Source of the DNA: UBA8515 sp036170795
GTDB lineage: Bacteria; Patescibacteriota; Minisyncoccia; Phycocordibacterales; UBA9973
Assembly (NCBI GenBank): GCA_036170795.1
Contig: JAVHPX010000016.1
Coordinates: forward strand, 1-19,496
Direction of reading: 5' to 3'
Length of the DNA: 19,496 bases
A model generated the notes under the pieces. It was not told where the DNA came from. It saw only the letters and a program-made list of their open reading frames with translations, and searched no databases. A program made the position numbers and the translations under genes. Of the stretch, positions 19,313 to 19,496 are shown piece after piece. Positions within the stretch are counted from its first letter, which is position 1. Each line of letters opens with the position of its first letter.

Positions 19313-19415
19313 TCATGGAAACGAAAAGTGTAAAAATACATTTAGAACAGGTTTTAATCCAGCTCAGAAGGATATCGTTTACTGTGAGTCGTGCTATCAG
19401 CAGGAAGTTGTATAA
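19311..19415 (+). pseudogene. Displaced C-terminal end of the zinc-ribbon protein (+1 frame)
   Basis: In the frame one base ahead, SHGNEKCKNTFRTGF...DIVYCESCYQQEVV runs to TAA at 19413-19415. It holds a Cx28-ish pair ending in CESC that completes a third zinc module. Removing one A from the CAATAG at 19307-19312 joins the parts as ..NFST-H-SHGNEKC.., about 360 aa in total. A one-base assembly error, a genuine mutation or recoding would all fit. The frame also has upstream codons back to 19227 that overlap the main frame and look meaningless. Confidence 0.75.
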
Positions 19416-19435
19416 AATACTATTTCTGCTAGTAT
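19408..19435 (+). promoter_or_regulatory. Promoter of map
   Basis: TTGTAT (19408-19413), a 16-bp spacer and extended -10 TGCTAGTAT (TAGTAT at 19430-19435). The ATG at 19445 leaves a leader of only about 3 nt. The -10 core is identical to those of tuf and rpsN. Confidence 0.65.
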
Positions 19436-19444
19436 AAGCCATAT

Positions 19445-19496
19445 ATGGCAGTAATTATTAAAACTAAGGAAGAGATTGAAATACTAAGAGAAGGAG
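19445..19496 (+). CDS. map: Methionine aminopeptidase, N-terminal fragment
   Basis: Seventeen residues are visible before the window ends: MAVIIKTKEEIEILREG. This fits the start of type I methionine aminopeptidase (I.IKT.EEIE.MR.AG), the cobalt/iron-dependent enzyme that removes the initiator Met. map is the usual neighbour of secY-adk in spc operons, which supports the call; here pyrH, the ORF6N gene and the zinc-ribbon gene have come between adk and map. The catalytic residues are beyond the end. The ATG follows an extended -10 by 9 nt, with no Shine-Dalgarno. Confidence 0.8.
   Translation, partial: MAVIIKTKEEIEILREG

Noticed and set aside
19300..19315. Programmed +1 frameshift of the prfB type
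   Set aside because: There is no upstream SD-like stimulator and no CUU-UGA slippery site; a single-base error or mutation is simpler, although not proven.

Overview
This AT-rich window looks like a chromosome segment from a member of the Candidate Phyla Radiation (Patescibacteria), most likely a Parcubacteria-type lineage. The evidence is: a tuf/S10/spc ribosomal-protein cluster with no rpmD (uL30) between rpsE and rplO; small r-proteins with lineage-style sequences such as HPYAHRL at the S3 N-terminus; a DUF6922-like/AbiEii-like gene pair; a Cys-rich zinc-ribbon protein of a type I associate with these genomes; and a C-terminal secreted-protein fragment with a CSNGIDDDGDGLIDYG motif. The assignment rests on remembered protein features, not on a search. 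Almost everything reads on the + strand.

Layout. 1-145: end of a secreted or surface protein, followed by a strong hairpin terminator. 290-1571: a small coiled-coil protein, then a two-gene toxin-antitoxin-like module (DUF6922-like plus AbiEii-like nucleotidyltransferase). 1639-5965: tuf, rpsJ, rplC, rplD, rplW, rplB, behind a promoter with a long leader and ending in a perfect 12-bp terminator. 6039-7554: an insertion of two paralogous four-TM membrane proteins and a DgkA-type lipid kinase. 7563-10984: a new promoter and leader, then rpsS, rplV, rpsC, rplP, rpsQ, rplN, rplX, rplE, ending in a terminator; rpmC (uL29) is missing from its usual slot. 11056-12031: a second insertion, a membrane-anchored pilin-like protein and a charged coiled-coil protein. 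12075-16439: a third promoter and leader (interrupted by a 100-N assembly gap), then rpsN, rpsH, rplF, rplR, rpsE, rplO, secY and a terminator. 16497-17778: adk and an archaeal-type pyrH. 17815-19415: an ORF6N-domain protein and a zinc-ribbon protein with an apparent frameshift near its end. 19445-end: the start of map.

Expression. The r-protein operon that is continuous in many bacteria is here cut into separately promoted blocks. The promoters of tuf, rpsS, rpsN and map share an extended -10, TGCTA(G/A)TAT. The first three drive leaders long enough to fold. Most accessory genes, and adk, instead have a TATAAT-like -10 only 6-8 nt before the ATG, so their mRNAs should be leaderless or nearly so. 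I see no Shine-Dalgarno sequence before any r-protein start. Two colinear 34-nt hairpin elements (24 of 34 positions identical) lie 18 and 21 nt before rpsN and rpsH and are the best candidates here for an undescribed regulatory RNA.

Function. The block genes build the ribosome (EF-Tu, S10, L3, L4, L23, L2, S19, L22, S3, L16, S17, L14, L24, L5, S14, S8, L6, L18, S5, L15), the protein-export channel (SecY) and nucleotide monophosphate kinases. The inserted genes are membrane, lipid or unknown functions. No tRNA, rRNA, CRISPR array, integrase or insertion sequence was seen.
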